Source: Megalobrama amblycephala
Taxonomy: Eukaryota > Chordata > Actinopteri > Cypriniformes > Xenocyprididae
Assembly (NCBI RefSeq): GCF_018812025.1
Contig: NC_063052.1
Coordinates: 20,910,914-20,974,913, forward strand
Reading direction: 5' to 3'
DNA length: 64,000 bases
Shown: positions 10,916 through 22,167 of the stretch, one piece after another
Numbering within the stretch: the first letter of the stretch is position 1
Layout of the letters: each line of letters begins with the position of its first letter
The notes under the pieces: model-generated
Database searches by the model: none
Told to the model about the DNA's origin: nothing
The model's input: the letters and a program-made list of their open reading frames with translations, nothing else
Made by a program: the position numbers and the translations under genes

Positions 10916-11459
10916 TGTCGGCTTGCTGCGCTGCGTGCGCTTTTTTGCTCCAGAGAGTCCCTACGGGCAGACCCTGTTGAGTCCTCCGGTTACCCTTCGG
11001 CAGCCGACGTGGCGGAGCGTCCGGCGCCAGGCCTATACTCCGTTGAATCCTTGAGAACCGGATTTAGGCTGGGTTCCATATGTGTGACCCTACGGGGATC
11101 CCATATGGCTTCTCCACGGTTGCTCCTAAACGAAGCCCGTGTCTTTCCCTCTGGGAGAACCCATCTCTACCGAGTTGGAGTCACCCCAGTTCTTCCATAT
11201 GTAGCACAGCCCTACAGGGTTAGTCCATATGTACTTCTCCACATAACTCCTTCGGGGAAGGATGTGGCTTCCGCAGCGTTCCTTCAACGAAAGGTTACGC
11301 TTTCCCAGCGTTATCCAATAGTCTCAATGAATGGGTTTGGGACAACAGTGATCGACCCTCTCTGTGTGTTAGCCCTGTCCCACCGTCCGCAGGCAAGGGG
11401 GTTCAGGTGGCTTACAACAGAGCGCTGGAGGAGGGCAGCTCCTGTGGCGCTTTGGTAGG
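10916..11459 (+). other. DIRS 3' untranslated segment
   Basis: Lies between the recombinase stop and the internal complementary region. It carries four or five spaced ccatatg motifs (about 11077, 11101, 11196, 11228) embedded in loosely repeated phrases such as cctacgggga/cctacagggt. A 149-codon open frame here has no support as a gene. Confidence 0.5.
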
Positions 11460-11573
11460 GATTCCTATTCGTCGGTCTGTCCGACGTACGTCGAACGTGA
11501 CCGACTGAATGGGAACGTCTCGGTTACAAAGGTAACCCTCGTTCCCTGAAGGAGGGAACGAAGACGTACGTCC
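11460..11573. repeat. DIRS internal complementary region (ICR)
   Basis: The first half (11460-11515) is the reverse complement of the left terminus 5481-5536. The second half (11516-11573) is the near-perfect reverse complement of the right-end extension 11789-11847. Joined at about 11515, they spell the complement of the two element ends placed end to end, as in Dictyostelium DIRS-1, where this region templates completion and circularisation. Confidence 0.9.
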
Positions 11574-11635
11574 CGTCGCCACAGTTGTTGTCCTGCTGTG
11601 CTGCCGCCTGCTTGGTTCGGCTCCTCAGCGAAAAC

Positions 11636-11847
11636 CTGAAGATGCAACGCACCTGCTGCTCATTATATACCCGCGCTGCGAGGCGAGCAGCTGATGCAGA
11701 TGATTGCATGCCAATGTGCATTGGCTCGTTTAGTTACACTCGAAGTAGATTGGCCTCTCTGGCGAGATTCCTATTCGTCGGTCTGTCCGACGTACGTCTC
11801 CGTTCCCTCCTTCAGGGAACGAGGGTTACCTTTGTAACCGAGACGTT
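11636..11847 (-). repeat. Right inverted terminal repeat of DIRS
   Basis: Positions 11636-11798 mirror 5504-5666. The extra outer segment 11799-11847 contains the imperfect palindrome gttccctccttcagggaac and ends in gagacgtt. It is not found at the left end but is complemented in the ICR. Confidence 0.9.
11662..11669 (-). promoter_or_regulatory. TATA-like box in the right DIRS repeat, pointing inward
   Basis: The mirror copy of the left-end TATA motif. If active it would drive antisense transcription into the 3' end of the element. Inference only. Confidence 0.35.
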
Positions 11848-13330
11848 TCCCACATATGAACACAAAAAAAAGGTGTGAAATAGTGTGAAGATAAGTAAAT
11901 TGTAACAAAACTTGCCCGACTGAATACCTGCCCTAAACTGTTAAATAGTAGACACTTGACTGAATGTTTGTGATTTTATGCTAGATATAATTTACAGTTC
12001 AGAATAATAATGTACAGTTCTATCTACAGCTAGATATAATTTGACAGTTCATGTCTGTAAGATGCACACACACACACACACAATGATAGCAAGCCATCTG
12101 TTACCACTCTGGCTTTGCACCAAGGGAGTTCATCTAGTTTATGGTAGGTCTGGAGGGCATAATCTCCCCCTCTCGCCCTCTGTGGGAATAGCCTTCTTGC
12201 CAAAACCTAAAACTTAACTTTTCTGATATAGTGTTCTAAAACTCTTTCACTTTCACTCTATCTATTGCATTTTGTTATTGGTAAGTTGTCACAATGAAAG
12301 TCCATCCCCTCAATTCCAAGTATACTTGTGCTTCAAAATGCTTCAAAAAGTTTTTTGTTAGTTTTTTTCTTTTTTTTCCCCTGATTTCTGTCCTTAGATC
12401 ATGACAATGCAACCTTTTTGTTTTAAGATATTTTGAGAGGCATTTTATGGGACAGGACAATGAAGGAGAGATAGGAAATAACTATCTCTCCTTCATTGAG
12501 AGTATGGAACAATATCAGGAATCAAACTTGTTTCACCTGTAACACTAATGCTATGTGTCTGAGCACCACCTATGAGGCTATGCCTCCGACATTTGGTATG
12601 TTTTGATTTAGACTTTGATCTAATTTCAGAGTAGCAGAAGATAACAGCCAGATTGTTTATAATCAGTGGCTAATTTTAGAAACTAAATGATTAACAGGTA
12701 CATAACCAGTAAAACAGAAAAAACAGAAAAGAAGTGAACCAGCCTATCTATTGGTAATCCAGGTCAGTGTGCCAGTGTATGCTTGGGTTTGTGTTTCAGA
12801 AAGAAAGACAGGTCATAGTGATGAGACAAGAATATTTAGAAACATTAAATGAGAAGGAACTGAATGGAAAATTTTAAATAATATCAATCCATAAGTTTGT
12901 TTGATGCAAACTGGAATTATAAATCGCACTATGTTCATTCGTTTGGCCAGAGACGAAATAAACCACAATAAACACATAAATCTAATAAAAAATTGCAAGT
13001 CCTATTGCACATTCACAGGCTGCATGCAGTGTGAATTGTTAATGCCCCCACAATCCCATAATGTTAAACAGGTCCATTTAAAGGTTTTTAATTACTGTCC
13101 CTCTATTTATAGAATGTTACAGCATGTGCATGTGTCTCGTCCTCTTGTTCTGCTTCCATGGCAACCGCCTCATTATCATCCATGGATGGGAAATGTAAAG
13201 CACTGACTTAATCATCCATTTACACAAAAACTTCCTGTCACGAAAAAAGTGTCTTTGTTACACGTTACATGCACAACTAATAACAGTAAACTACACATAA
13301 TTACATGCAACTATCCCTAAATCTAACCCT
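11848..13330. other. Non-coding; CA microsatellite and MITE fragment
   Basis: Contains a (CA)n run at about 12064-12082 and, at 13236-13330, a partial copy of the MITE whose ends appear at 4094-4924 (gtgtctttgttacacgttacatg, then taattacatg and cctaaatctaaccctgg). Open frames of up to about 100 codons at 12813-13206 lack motifs and run on both strands, so I reject them as genes. Confidence 0.45.
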
Positions 13331-13657
13331 GGAATAGCCTTCCTGATAATGCTCGGGCTCAGATATACTCTTCCACTTTAAATCTAGTGTAAAGACTTCT
13401 GTTTAGCCAAGAATTCACATACTACATCTCATAACATTGTACTCCAGTTATATCAAATGAAATGCACATGATTATCTTTTGCTTGAAATGTTATGAGCAG
13501 CAGCTTTGCAAATTATTTTTTATTTGCTTTTCTGTTTCTACCTTGGGATGCCCATCTCTATACTGTAATGTAGAAACATGCATTTTCTGTAAAGCTGCTT
13601 TGAAATATGTATTGTGAAAAGCGCTATACAAATAAATGTGAATTGAATTGAATGCAC
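13331..13657 (+). repeat. LINE 3' end with L2/CR1-like tail
   Basis: The left part translates, with stops, to a degraded LINE C-terminus (LPDNARAQIYSSTLN followed by LLFSQEF). The right part is the standard fish tail: aaagctgctttgaaatatgt, tgtgaaaagcgctatacaaataaa, then gaattgaattgaatg. It is a 5'-truncated dead copy. Confidence 0.6.
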
Positions 13658-15484
13658 TTAAATGCAGAATTTCACTGTAACTAAAATATCATAAAATAGT
13701 GTAACCACAAAAAAACTAAAAAATAAATAAATAAATAAGAGGAGAATAGATCAAAGTATATTAAATACAGATGTACCTCATACAGTATCAATTCATTTTT
13801 TTGCTCAATTCATTAATTTAACTCAAACATACAAACTGAATTTAATTAAAATTATAAAGTTTTTATAAACGTTATACTTAAAAGGTTACAGTTTGAAAAT
13901 CTTCCATACAGAGTGATGATTCCATGAATATTTGCATATTATTTAAATATTTTAATATTTGCATACTGAATTGTTGTTTGTTTTACAATTAAAAAAAGGT
14001 GAACGAAAAGGTTTTAAAATACAGGTAATGTGGAAGCATGGGAGAGGGAAAGATACACAGAGAAATGAAGAGGCTATTAAATAGATCCTCTGGGATGGAT
14101 TAGATGTCTCTGTCTATTTAACTCTCTTTTTTTTTCATCTTACCTTCTCACATTCACTCTATTTCTTTTTCTAAGCCTCCTGAAGGATCAGAGTCTGTTT
14201 TTCGCACTTTGTCTGTTGGATTTCCAACAGATTAGTGTGAAACTGCCTAATGCCCCTGGCTAAAATGTATCTAAATTATACACACTCACACACACATTAA
14301 CACAATCATCACAAATCCTACAGTCTGGATATACACAGAAAATGTATTTCTTGGTGAGGCACAAGGAAAGATATTCACATCAAATAGTCACACTTTTGTC
14401 CATACAACAATCTTTTATTTTGTCAACTTGCATCTGTTGTTATCTCTGAGTAAATGAAGCCTTTCATCCAAGCGTTAAAGAATTTATTTCCGGTAATTAT
14501 TGATGAGCCCAATATTAAGTACACATAATACTTGTGTAGTATAAACTCAGACAATAGACCACACCAGTCAAAATAACTATAAATCTGAATGTTTTAGTTC
14601 TCTCTTGTGCCTGTACTGGGTGGCTGCTATGGCATGCTGGGTGGTTGTTTACTGGTCCAAGCCAAAAGAGCCCACCCTCATCTTTCTATGATGGTCTCTA
14701 GATATACCGAAAACGGCAGAAAGGTCTTATAATGGTCAGTCCAAACGCAACACACACTGCAGTCTTTCAGAGTTTCTGACCTTGAAATACATTTTGGTCA
14801 TTTAGCATATGTGCACCAGCCATGAGATGCCATCTGGCTCAAAGCGTTGGCAGTGCCTCTGGCATAGCCCTGGAAACATGTACAAGGGTTATCAGGCTTG
14901 TGTTTGTCCTGTGAAATAAATCAGTTTGCCTCTAAGCATCTTTTTCAATGAGTAAGAAGGTTAAAATACACAGACTGTGGATGGATGTGTGTGTGTGGGG
15001 GGGGGGGGGGGGGGGGCTGCACTTAAGAAACATATCAGATATGGCAATACAGTAATGACAGGAGCAATTTGTAAATCGTTAGGAAATGCACTGCATGTTA
15101 GTGGTGGTAACCCAACACTGATATTTCGACTGCGGTCTCTGAGTGAATCTCACAAAGTCTTTTAAGGATGAAAGACCTCACATGTAGTTAGTTTTTGTAA
15201 GTTTGTAAAGAAATATTTCCTTGTGAAAAAGTACCAAGATTAATTTTGTTAAATGTGCCCTTTGTAGGGTACTTCAAATCTTAAAAGCATATTTTTAAAA
15301 AACCCATACTTGATAAACTTGATATAATTGTTAATTATATGAAAGGATACTTAAGTGTACTTAAAGAGAGTACACTTCCATGACTGTTTCTTTACACACT
15401 TCAAAACAATATTAATGTCAAATTAAACATCTCAATTTAAATTACCTTTTATATCATTATGTTTTAATAATCTTTTGACATGCT
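13658..15484. other. AT-rich non-coding with a poly-G tract
   Basis: A gtgtgtgt run leads into about 21 consecutive G residues at 14998-15016. The stretch from 15200 carries several gtacactta/taagtgtac phrases, repeated again at 15680-15790 and 17450-17700, suggesting an older repeat that hosts the two insertions listed next. No gene is seen. Confidence 0.4.
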
Positions 15485-15679
15485 TTAAAGGTAGGGTAGG
15501 GAATTTAAGAGCGACTAGCAATAGAAAGCTAGCTTTAAAAGCATTAGATCCCCCTCTCCCTTCAGAGCGCTTTCCAAAAAAAAAACATTTCTATTATTGA
15601 CTGCTATCAGGGTGTGAAGAGAATTTCAACCAGAATAACAAAGAGTGTTTATGAAAAAAATTGCCTACCCTACCTTTAA
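15485..15679. mobile_element. Small TTAA-flanked MITE
   Basis: Starts ttaaaggtagggtagg and ends cctaccctacctttaa, giving inverted ends of about 12 bp inside TTAA on both sides. Removing the insert with one TTAA rejoins flanking sequence smoothly (gctttaaagaagtac), consistent with TTAA target duplication. Confidence 0.7.
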
Positions 15680-15898
15680 AGAAGTACACTTATTTGTATG
15701 TGTTGTAAAAAAAAAAACAAAAAAACATTTATTTCTGGACTAATTTATTTTAAATGTACTAAATCGCAAATTTATAACTACAATTGTGTAATTACAAATA
15801 TATTTAAACACATGACATGCAGGTTTCAATAGAAATGGCATTAAAGTATATTAGTTTACCACAAATGCTTGTCAATGTCAATACATTCAGCTGCTGTA

Positions 15899-17435
15899 CA
15901 CTTTGTGCAGAATTATTAGGCAAGTTGATTTTCTGATCATATTTTTTTCCCAAGCACATTTTACCAATTTCAATCCACATCAATCTTAATAACTACTATT
16001 AATATTGTTTTTAATCATTTATAAGTGATATATAATTGTTCATGAAGGCTGGAAATGAAAAATGCCTTATATTTAGGTGTGCAGAATTATTAGGCAGGTT
16101 TTCTTTTACAGGCAAAATGAGCCAAAAAAGAGATTTAACTCAGACTCAAAAGTCAAAAATTATTAAATACTCATGAGAAGGACGCAATACTAATGCAATA
16201 TTAGAAATTGCAAAGTTAAAGCATGACCAAGGGACAGCAAAATGCTCATTGGGTCAGCGGGGTCATACAAAAACAGGTGGAAAAGAAAAGACACATGTTA
16301 ACTGCAAAATAATTAAGAATTAAGGTGAAGAATTAAGTGTGAAACCATCAGGAACCCTTTAGTCTCCAGCGCCACCATTTTCCAGAACTGCAACCTACCT
16401 GGAGTCTCCAGAAGTGCAAGGTGTTAGGATCTCAGAGACTTAGGTTAGCTAAAGAATCCTAAAAAATGACCCGCACTTGATAAGAATCACAAGCTGAAGT
16501 GTTATAAAATACATGAAGACTGGGTTTTTATAGGCCTTATAGACAGACAGCTTGAGAGTGACTCCTGATGGACCAGCACCACATCCTCTTGTACCACTGT
16601 TTGAAGAATTTATCCAGAATCTGGCAGTAAGGTGTTTGAGTTCACTTTTAGTCCATCTCTTATCCTGAAATGTCTGTCTTGCAGAGATGGACTAAAAATG
16701 ATCTTCCAAAACTTACTGCCAGATTCTGGAAGATAAATTCTTCAAACAGTGGTACAAGAGGATGTGGTGCTGGTCCTTCAGGAGTCACTCTCAAGCTGTC
16801 TGTTTATAAGGCCTATAAAAACCCAGTCTTCATGTATTTTATAACACTTCAGCTTGTGATTCTTATCAAGTGCGGGTCATTTTTTAGGATTCTTTAGCTA
16901 ACCTAAGTCTCTGAGATCCTGAGACCTTGCACTTCTGGAGACTCCAGGTAGGTTGCAGTTCTGGAAAATGGTGGCGCTGGAGACTAAAGGGTTCCTGATG
17001 GTTTCACACTTAATTCTTAATTATTTTGCAGTTAACATGTGTCTTTTCTTTTCCACCTGTTTCTGTCTGACCCCGCTGACCCAATGAGCATTTTGCTGTC
17101 CCTTGGTCATGCTTTAACTTTGCAATTTCTAGTATTGCATTAGTATTGCGTCCTTCTCATGAGTATTTAATAATTTTTGACTTTTCAGTCTGAGTTAAAT
17201 CTCTTTTTTGGCTCATTTTGCCTGTAAAAGAAAACCTGCCTAATAATTCTGCACACCTGAATATAAGGCATTTTTCATTTCCAGCCTTCATGAACAATTA
17301 TATATCACTTATAAATGATTAAAAACAATATTAATAATAGTTATTAAGATTGATGTGGATTGGAATTGGTAAAATGTGCTTGGAAAAAAAAATATGATCA
17401 GAAAATCAACTTGCCTAATAATTCTGTACACAGTG
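15899..17435. mobile_element. 1.5 kb palindromic Tc1/mariner-type element
   Basis: Two arms of about 760 bp are nearly perfect reverse complements, with a spacer at 16661-16682. The ends read cactttgtgcagaattatta and its complement, and TA dinucleotides flank both sides (15897-15898, 17436-17437), the Tc1/mariner target signature. Each arm holds the left half of a Tc1-type transposon, including a decayed transposase start (ATGAGCCAAAAAAGAGATTT near 16127, mirrored on the other arm) with stops. It is a head-to-head duplication of a half element, not a coding gene. The 75-codon frame at 16670 is a shadow. Confidence 0.85.
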
Positions 17436-19596
17436 TACACTTTAACCATATTTCAAAGACAACAGAAGTAATTATGAAATTACATTTAAAGAAGTCCTAC
17501 TTATGTGTGCCAAAAAGCACTCAATTGCATTTAATATAAATTTAAACTATACCTTCTCATTTAATTATCAATTAAGTTAAGTGTCTGGAAACACTGCATT
17601 CAGTTTGCACTTAAGTATATTATTTAAACTGTATTATTCCGATAATAGGTATTCTTTTCACAAGTACAGTATGCTAAAATGTACTTCTTTTCTAGTACTT
17701 CTTCATTTCAGGTAATATATCCACCAGGCTGATTAATCAGTCATTATGAGATTATTGCTATTGGCTGATAATTGTGTCCAATGGGCCAATTAACAAAAGT
17801 GAACATTCCATAATGTGTTCCAAAGTTCCAAAATCAATTGATTTTTAATAAATGTTGTCTAAATATGATCTAAAATAAGTGTATATTTAAATTCAGTATT
17901 ATTTATTTTATTTTATTTATTTTACATTTTATGTGTTCTTCTATTATATTATCTGCATTTATATTGATTGTTGGCCAGCATGTTCTCTATATATCATTAT
18001 CAGCATTAGCCATGAAGGGAAAAAAAATAAATAAAAAATAAGGACCACCACTATCATTAATTCTGTCAGTAACTCAGTAAATCTAATCTTGTGTAATATG
18101 CTAAAAGGGACCCATTGATCTCTGGATGGTGATTTAGTGGATTAAAAAAAAAGAAGCTTGTTCTCTCTCTAGAAACATCCTTCTATCTTGACAGTGTAAT
18201 TAAAGGAAAGAGAGAGATGTTTCTTCCTGTGAGCCACTGAGAAACATTAAATCCCAAAACAGTTTGCGTGTAATGTTTGTGTTTAATTATAAATGTGTGT
18301 AAATGTGCAAGTATACTGTGTATGTGTGTGTGCAGTAATTGTGCTCAAATTTACTTCATCATGATTAAGAAATGCTAGAAGACTCATGATTAAACATCAG
18401 GCAAAACAACAAAAACATTTATTATTAGAGGGATTTATTATTAGGCTACTATTGTATTACTCAGGCCCGCACACATACAAACTGTGTGATATCGCACCCA
18501 TGAATTAAGAATTAATTCCCACAATTTATGAATTTGTGGCCATGTTTCATTAATTAATTTCTTCATTTTTGTTCAATTGTGGACATGTTTTACTAATTTG
18601 TTCCCTTGTTTTAATTTAATAAAAAAAGTGGCCACAAATTATGTATAATGGATTAATTAATAAGTCACGAGAACAAATTCTTAATCCGTGGATTTACACT
18701 GACAAAGGGACACAGGTCAAATCTAGATAACAGAATATTATAACGCCTCTTTTGACTTGGCAAGTAAATAACCTCCAAAAAAACCACTCAGAACACCTAA
18801 CCCGTATAACCATTGTGGCAGCAACTTTTTCACAGGCAAACACTACTCACAAATTCTTCTAAAAATCTAGTTTGCTTAATATGACACACTGTCAGCAAAA
18901 GCCAATAAAAACAAACATATACAAGCAGCTGTCCTCTCAAATAAAGTGATTGTTTTCAAACTGAAGGAAGGCTGAAGGGCTGAAAGATGGTTAAATGTCT
19001 TGTCAAGGTGAACACAAAGAGGCAGTTAACACAGAGCGACTCTCAGCATCTTAAAAAGCAAGGAAAAGCGTGGGCTGACTGTGCTGAATTACCCAGAATA
19101 CCACACTGAGACATCTTACACAACAACCACATGTTGCTGGGAATCAAAAGTACGAAGAGCACATTTGTGCATCCCTTGCTTTTCTCCACTGCACAACATA
19201 ATAGCAGCATGTCCTAGAACACAAGGCGGGGGGTAAAGAGACAAGACCAAACACATGCATATGAGGAAATATATTCTGCTCTACAGTGACTCATTTGGTT
19301 AAAGAGATAATTCCAGAATGAGATTTCTCCCAGGGAATACAGCAGCTCGGAGAAGGCTTATCTGAGTGGTTCTTAGAATTTTCTGGGCACTGGGAGAGAT
19401 ATTTCTAAATGGTTGTACTGCTGTTAAATTGTTTTTTACATTCTGCAGTACAACTCACATTGAGTATGAGATTCCAGGGAGTGTTACAACACCATCACTT
19501 TCCCAATTAGAACTGAGCTACAGGGGTAAAATCATTATAAGTGTCCAGCAACCTCTTGGTTGTTGAAGTTGTGAGGTAGGTTGTAACATCAGCATT
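17436..19596. other. AT-rich non-coding with one eroded inverted-repeat element
   Basis: An element with ends ccatgaattaagaattaattc and gaacaaattcttaatccgtgg spans about 18498-18691 and looks like an old MITE. No exon or RNA gene was recognised in the rest. Confidence 0.4.
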
Positions 19597-20222
19597 TTGA
19601 TATAATCCGATGGCTCAGTGAGGCCTCCATTGCCAGCAAGTTAATTTACACTTTCAAACGCCCAGAAAGCTACTAAAGACATATTTAATACATTTCATGT
19701 GACTACAGTGGTTCAACCTTAATGTTATGAAGTGACAAGAATACTTTTTATGCAGCAAAAATCAAAATAATGGCTTTATTCAACAATATCTAGTGATGGC
19801 CGATTTCAAAACACTGCTTCATGAAGCTTCAAAGCTTCGTAAAGAAAAAGATTCAAAGATTCGTAAAGCTTCGAAGCTTCATGAAGCAGTGTTTTGAAAT
19901 CGCCCATCACTATTTATTGTTGAATAAAGTTGTTATTTTGGGGGGGTTTTTTGGCACACAAAAAGTATTCTCGTCGCTTCATAACATTAAGGTTGAACCA
20001 CTGTAGTCACATGAACTGTTTTAAATATGTCTTTAGTAGCTTTCTGGGCATTGAAAGTGTAAAGTAACTTGCTGTCAATGGAGGCTTCACTGAGCCATCT
20101 GATTTTATAAAAAATATCTTAATTTGTGTTCCGAAGATGAACAAAGGTCTTACGGGTGTGGAACAACATGAGGGTGAGTAATTAATGACAGAATTTTCAT
20201 TTTTGGGTGAACTAACCCTTTA
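19597..20222. mobile_element. Fold-back TTAA MITE, left end truncated
   Basis: The two halves are mirror images: ggctcagtgaggcctccattg, a ctactaaagacatattta block and cagtggttcaacctt recur complemented on the right. The core 19793-19911 is a hairpin rich in gaagcttc. The right end is gggtgaactaaccct followed by TTAA (20219-20222). The left terminal ~100 bp are missing. A complete relative is at 37149-37624. Confidence 0.8.
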
Positions 20223-21177
20223 AACACTAATTAACACAGTTATGGGATAAGCATATATTTCTAAATGACTTCAATTAGAAGCAGATAAATATGGGAATAC
20301 TATATGAATGTTTGCAATAGACATGCAAAAAAAATAACAGTGTATCTTAATTTATTCTTCTCATTTGGGGCACTTTACAGTGGTATAGATTTTATAGTTT
20401 TATAGTTATCAGCACTTTTAAAAAAAAAAATTATGTTACAATTTATACTTTATTTTTAGCCTACTTATTATCATTTCGTTATTATTGCATCTCAGTTAAA
20501 ATCTGCCTGACTCTTTTCTGAATTTATATCAGTTTGAAAGATAAAAATAGGCTATACATTCTTAAACAACCTGCCATTTGGGTCATGACATTTCAATAAT
20601 GCAGCCAAGCCAAACAACACAGAGCATGTTCAAACAAAACACATGGATCATAGATGAATGCATGGGGGAAAGAAGCTAATGCCATTTTAGGCCAAATACA
20701 CACTTTTATTGCTACTTGTTAGAGTTCTGAATTGATATATCAGTTTCAAGATAATTATTTTTTTTTTAAGATATAATGTTACAGATTCTGATTGAAGACT
20801 AACCTTTAGTCAAAACACTAAAGTATAGATTTACATATTAGGCTATATTAAGCTTAAATGGCTTCTGCGGTATTATTGTACAACATTTAAAAAAAGAAAA
20901 AAGAATGATCATTTTTTAAGATGATTTTCATAGTCATTTACTCTCAAAAACAGCAACATGTGAAAGTATTGATATTTCGGAACTGTACTAATAAGCAAAT
21001 GTTAACATGGATTTAAAACTGCTGTAATATTCAACATATTAACACTGATGATTGTTCATGTTCAAACCAACCAAATAAATATATATATTTAATCTAATGT
21101 TTAAAGACAGAAAGCTGATTAGTTAAATGATCATCTAATATTAACAATTTAATATTTTAGATAAAAGCTTCACTTAC
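20223..21177. other. AT-rich non-coding, nothing recognised
   Basis: Poly-A/T tracts and short repeats only. If the exon-like block at 21178-21346 is real, this stretch would be intron on the minus strand. Confidence 0.4.
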
Positions 21178-21346
21178 CAATAATGAGCAGCCCTACAGCA
21201 AGATGGTTTTCATTTCTGCGTTTATCATGTTTCTCTTGGACAGAACAGGTGTGTATCAGGGCATCTTCAGACAGTGTGTGTGTGGCATTCAGCCTCTTGA
21301 ACAGTTCACAGAGCGTTTGGAAACAGACTGTACCATCTTCACCACA
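21178..21346 (-). CDS. Candidate exon of an unidentified gene
   Basis: On the minus strand a 169-nt block is bounded by a strong acceptor (tcctccccctcag) and a strong donor (attg|gtaagtg). One frame is open throughout and gives 56 residues beginning CGEDGTVCFQTLCELFKRLN and ending HLAVGLLIIG. It has four cysteines, a possible N-glycosylation site (NAT), a basic stretch (KHDKRRNE) and a hydrophobic run at the end that could start a membrane segment. This would fit the juxtamembrane exon of a type I membrane protein. I do not recognise the family and found no neighbouring exons, so it may be an isolated or lost exon. No name is offered. Confidence 0.4.
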
Positions 21347-22002
21347 CTGAGGGGGAGGACTGAATCAAATCAGATTGTTGTTGTTTTTTTGTTTGTTTGT
21401 TTTTGCTCAGTGTTTCACCTCCATAAGTAAAATGAAAATGGCTTCCAATGTGAGTACAAATCAAAATGTGCTATATTTTGAGTTTATTGTCTCAACAAGA
21501 CTTCCGCATTTGATATAACACTCTAAAAATTCAGTGGTTTTTTAAATATGACAATAATAAATAACTATATTACCTTAATAAAATCTCTGAATATAAATGA
21601 AGTGATTGAGTTGGACATACCAAAATAAATTAACAGTCCAACATTTAATTTTGTCTAACATTCACAGGTGATTATGTTTTGTTTGCTTGTTTGTTTGTTT
21701 CATAAAAAGAAATTAGTATTTGCCTGACTAACAAATTCTAAATCTTCGCTAGTTATGTTAGCACATGTATGCTAGCTATTGCCAGTTAGTTATATTTAAT
21801 GGATTCAAATAAGTTCACATTACTTATAAATATTTGGTTTTTAAATTGGCTTACTCAACCTTTTCAGTTAGCTTACTTTATTTTGTTGAGTATATTCAAA
21901 TGTATTTGTCTTGGTAGGTACCAATAGTTATTCAGATCTTGTTCTTGTTTTTAATCAGTTTATGAGGAATATTTGATTGATTTCACAGTTTAAAACTGTG
22001 AT
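21347..22002. other. Non-coding, no feature recognised
   Basis: A (gttt)n-rich stretch near 21380-21410 and AT-rich sequence. Nothing else is supported. Confidence 0.4.
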
Positions 22003-22167
22003 TTAAAGGCACAAAATGTAATTTTTCACCATTAGAGGTCGCTTATTCAAATCAAAGTTGTAGCTTAATGACACCTTGATTTTGTGGAATCATGGGAGGT
22101 GTTGTCCTCACGTCTGGAAAAGAATCCGATGAGACTCTGGCAGAAATCATATTCATGATTTCATTCA

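Larger units (their letters stand above)
5481..11847 (+). mobile_element. DIRS-type tyrosine-recombinase retrotransposon, structurally complete
   Basis: A 6.37 kb element with the full DIRS layout: left inverted terminal repeat (5481-5666), gag-like frame, RT/RNase H frame, tyrosine recombinase frame, internal complementary region (11460-11573) and right inverted terminal repeat (11636-11847). Known DIRS elements have no integrase and are thought to insert through a circular intermediate using the recombinase, so no target-site duplication is expected, and none is seen. It is strikingly GC-rich against AT-rich flanks. The RT and recombinase catalytic motifs are intact. The only clear lesion is an in-frame TAA in gag (6611-6613), so the copy looks young but probably not autonomous. 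Confidence 0.92.

Noticed and set aside
11009..11458. 149-codon open frame after the recombinase
   Set aside because: It lies in the DIRS 3' untranslated part, translates to low-information sequence and runs up to the ICR. No domain seen.
12813..13206. Overlapping frames of 61 and 101 codons on both strands
   Set aside because: No motif, no splice context, and they continue into a MITE fragment.
16670..16897. 75-codon frame in the second palindrome arm
   Set aside because: A shadow of the decayed Tc1 half element; the mirrored arm does not preserve it.
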